From Dallia pectoralis (taxonomy: Eukaryota > Chordata > Actinopteri > Esociformes > Umbridae), in NCBI GenBank assembly GCA_029465975.1, contig CM055750.1:2156048-2220047 (forward strand): a DNA stretch of 64,000 nt. The letters run 5' to 3'. This document shows, one piece after another, positions 60,990 through 64,000 of this stretch (position 1 is the stretch's first letter; each line of letters opens with the position of its first letter). The notes beneath the pieces were generated by a model. That model did not search any database and had not been told where the DNA came from. It was given only the letters and a program-made list of their open reading frames with translations. The translations under genes were made by a program, and so were the position numbers.

Positions 60990-62796
60990 AGTGCCGTTGC
61001 TTTGAATAATATATGCCGTAAGCTGAGATGTGACTACTGAGAGGTTGGATGAGGAGAAGAGTCAGGACCCCATGGTGTTGGCCGGATACTAGCGGTTCTG
61101 TCATCCCAATATTTATCTTATCACATCTTATCAGGGAAATACAGACCTGATTCTGCGAAAGACCAAAGTCATGGCCAAGGTTACTTGTAGGTCACGCATG
61201 CTCTGAATCGAACGTAACGAGATACGGTGTGGTCAGGTCACGTGATCAGGAACTAGGGTGATTTGCAGAATTTAACCAGGTGCAGAGCGGGTAAAGCAAC
61301 AGAAAAATAATACTCTGAAACAAAAGGTGCGCAACATAGTGACTTATGAATAACATTCCAACAATTAATACAATTTTAAGACACTCACCAGCAAAGTTAA
61401 CGTGACATCTAAACAATGAGAAGCGAAAGGAAACCCAAACTAGAGTGCTAAATAGCCCTGGTGATTGCTAACAAGCCCCAGCCGTGCTAAGAACAAAACA
61501 ATCACCCGAAACAGGAAGTGCACCCCATTGACACTCCCGTGTGGAAACATAACTCACCACAACCGTGACACGCATGGTCGGGAAAAAGTATGAAAATCAT
61601 TGAAATGTTCTAAATCAAAGCATGAGGACACTAATAAGTATATAGTTAATCCTACATAAATATGTATTAGAGAAAAAGTATTAGTTTCAAAAGTCAATTA
61701 TTTTCTCTCCAGTGGAATTGCTGAGAGTAAGAATCTAAATGCCACGACATATCCCATCTAAACCGCTACAGAAGTTTACACGTATATATTAATTAAAAAA
61801 GACAGTATTAGGGTACCAAAATTCTATTTCCAACTTAGCAACTAAGTTAGAACTCAATATAAAAAATACAGTATAATTTCTTCATGTTCTCAATGGCTTA
61901 AGGACAAGTTAAGTCCCTTTGGCAAACTCCAGGTTTCGGTTGTGTTTTAGGTTACATATTGATGATTGTTCAGCTTCCTTAATACAAACAGTCACCTAAA
62001 GCAGACCCCCAGTTCTCCCAAAACATATGATATATAATGTAGTATATAAATGCACATTTGTAATAACAATATGTTACAATAAAAGTTGTGAATCTCTGCA
62101 TTGTAATTATGTGATATAAAATCCAAACTTTTAGAGTCTAGAACAAAATCCACACTGCATTTAAACTCCGAAAAATAACTTGATGACACCGGCCACATGG
62201 AAATAAAAAAAAACATATATAAAAACACAGTGACGACAGGGCCTCAGAAACCAGGTGCAAAGCATGGTGCTTTCTGATAGAGCTAAAACTTAATGTCTGA
62301 AGCAAATGACCGTCATTAGAGAATTATCGCCGATTTAGCCCTGCTTGTGTAGGAACAATCGCTTGGCCAAAGGGTTGAACACCGATTAGCCCCAGTGACG
62401 AAAGAAACCTGCCAGACACACTGTCTATTTCACTCTACATTGTAAGAACCAAGGACCACAAGCAGCACATTCTCAAATCGGGCACCTCTGACAACTTTAC
62501 TTTTTGAAACCGGTAGCGTGTGTTGACATGACACGGGAACGCTGTGATGTCTTTCATTTGTACGTGACGTGCCATGTTGGTGGCTGTTGGATTGGCGTTT
62601 CTTTGTGTCGCCTTCGTAGTTGGTTGTCTAGTCTGGCTAACAGCCAACTCAAAGTCATTCACATGGGTTGCATCAGCCAGGGAATATATTGTATGCCAGT
62701 GTCAGCAGACAAAGCGCACAAGCCGAGTGTCACAAAAGTATTTTCTGTTGTTTGTTGCACAATAACCAAATGCCATCGCAGAGGGAAATGCATCTG
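60990..62796. other. unique AT-rich sequence
   Basis: No recognisable exon or repeat in about 1.8 kb; short frames unsupported. Confidence 0.45.
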
Positions 62797-63450
62797 AAAT
62801 TGCATCATGTTCCCTACCTAGTGCACTGCTTCATATGGCATCATGTTCCCAACCTAGTGCACTGCTTCATATGGCATCATGTTCCCTACCTAGTGCACTG
62901 CTTCATATGGCATCATGTTCCCTACCTAGTGCACTGCTTCATATGGCATCATGTTCCCTACCTAGTGCACTGCTTCATATGGCATCATGTTCCCTACCTA
63001 GTGCACTGCTTCATATGGCATCATGTTCCCTACCTAGTGCACTGCTTCATATGGCATCATGTTCCCTACCTAGTGCACTGCTTCATATGGCATCATGTTC
63101 CCTACCTAGTGCACTGCTTCATATGGCATCATGTTCCCTACCTAGTGCACTGCTTCATATGGCATCATGTTCCCTACCTAGTGCACTGCTTTATATCGCA
63201 TCCCGTTCCCTACCTAGTGCCCTGCTTTATATCGCATTACATTCCCTACCTAGTGCACTGCTTTATATCGCATCCCATTCTCTATCTAGTGCACTGCTTT
63301 ATATCGCATCCCGTTCCCCATCTAGTGCACTGCTTTATACCGCATCCCGTTCCCTACCTAGTGCACTGCTTTATATCGCATCCCGTTCCCCATCTAGTGC
63401 ACTGCTTCATATTGCATCATATCCCCTACTTAGTGCACTGCTTCTCACCA
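62797..63450. repeat. 36-bp minisatellite grown from palindromic repeat, about 18 copies
   Basis: Unit GTTCCCTACCTAGTGCACTG plus CTTCATATGGCATCAT (36 bp). The left ten or so copies are nearly identical. Copies after 63180 are diverged (TATATCGCATCCCGTTCC). The TTCCCTAnnTAGTGCACT core is an arm of the short palindromic repeat, whose other arm follows at 63450-63515. Open frames of 264 and 214 codons are repeat translations. Confidence 0.95.
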
Positions 63451-63515
63451 AATCCCAAATAGCCCCTTGTCAAAAGTAGTGTAATGTGTCAGATAGAATA
63501 GAATGCCATTTGGGA
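63451..63515. repeat. remaining arm of palindromic repeat
   Basis: CAAATCCCAAATAGCCCCTT, TCAAAAGTAGTG and GAATGCCATTTGGGACTC are the other parts of the palindromic repeat, directly abutting the 36-bp array. Confidence 0.65.
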
Positions 63516-64000
63516 CTCAACAATACAAGTGCAATGAGCATTACTTAGTCAAGGCTACAGGGGGAGGATTGTGTGCTGTGTGGATCAACGGTTTTCAGTT
63601 AGGTGTTGTTAAACTGGCAATGCAACGTCTCCAATAATAGAGAAGTCAAGCAGTCTGTAAACAGACCCAGCCTGTGTTGATCCAGTTATCTGAGCCTGTG
63701 TCTCCAGTCTCCACTGTACATGACCTGCTGCAGCACAGGCTTAACATCGCTCGTTCAGGGAAATTAAAATGTGCGTTTCTAAAAAACTAAAATAAATGTC
63801 CATGACATTAAACTGTTGTTTTTCTGCAAGTTCCCTCAGAAAAAATAAGATATTCTTTTTGATCTCATTCACTTCGATTAATGTAACACAGCGGATTTAT
63901 TTAACAAAGGTAATTCTGCACCGCCCACGTAAATGCAAGAATAATATGACATGAGAATGTTGAAGAAAACCTGAGGTATACGTTTATAAAGGGAGCACCG
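63516..64000. other. unique sequence to window end
   Basis: Nothing recognised. Confidence 0.45.

Overview
The window reads as non-coding vertebrate DNA from a teleost fish. There are no operons, no closely packed open frames and no bacterial signals. It carries Tc1-type transposon remains, LINE reverse-transcriptase pieces and a small palindromic repeat that, from memory, is abundant in salmonids and pike. That makes a protacanthopterygian fish the best guess, by inference only; no search could be run.

The main content is tandem repeats. More than twenty minisatellite arrays, with units from about 11 to 68 bp, cover roughly 17 kb (about a quarter) of the window. They lie at about 1.5, 2.3, 9.3, 15.1, 16.2, 16.9-18.3, 19.4-21.0, 21.6, 25.5, 26.7, 29.1, 39.8-41.2, 41.8, 42.4, 43.6-45.3, 46.4, 47.3, 48.1, 53.4-54.8, 55.4, 55.8-57.6 and 62.8 kb. 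Nearly all the long open frames in the window are translations of these arrays and are not genes.

Only one host gene is well supported. It lies at 14091-15071 on the plus strand and encodes a single-pass type I membrane protein of about 326 residues, which I do not recognise. Upstream is a duplicated CCAAT/CACGTG promoter-like block (13259-13393). Downstream is a 22-bp minisatellite that begins at the stop codon, followed by an AATAAA signal at 15537.

Mobile-element content: a 5'-truncated, once-frameshifted non-LTR retrotransposon (7554-9340) inserted into a 45-bp minisatellite; an L2-like LINE tail (16700-18375) split by 1.4 kb of an 11-bp repeat; another L2-like RT scrap near 30 kb; three Tc1-like remnants (240-425 minus, 33677-34650 minus, 39120-39765 plus); a 385-bp element with short terminal inverted repeats (10431-10815); and several copies of the palindromic repeat.

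The most interesting pattern is that several minisatellites have visibly grown out of transposable-element sequence: the L2-like LINE, the palindromic repeat, a Tc1-like element (twice) and a SINE-like tail. Three arrays also show higher-order duplication of marked blocks. The remaining unique stretches may hold regulatory DNA, but I could not show this.
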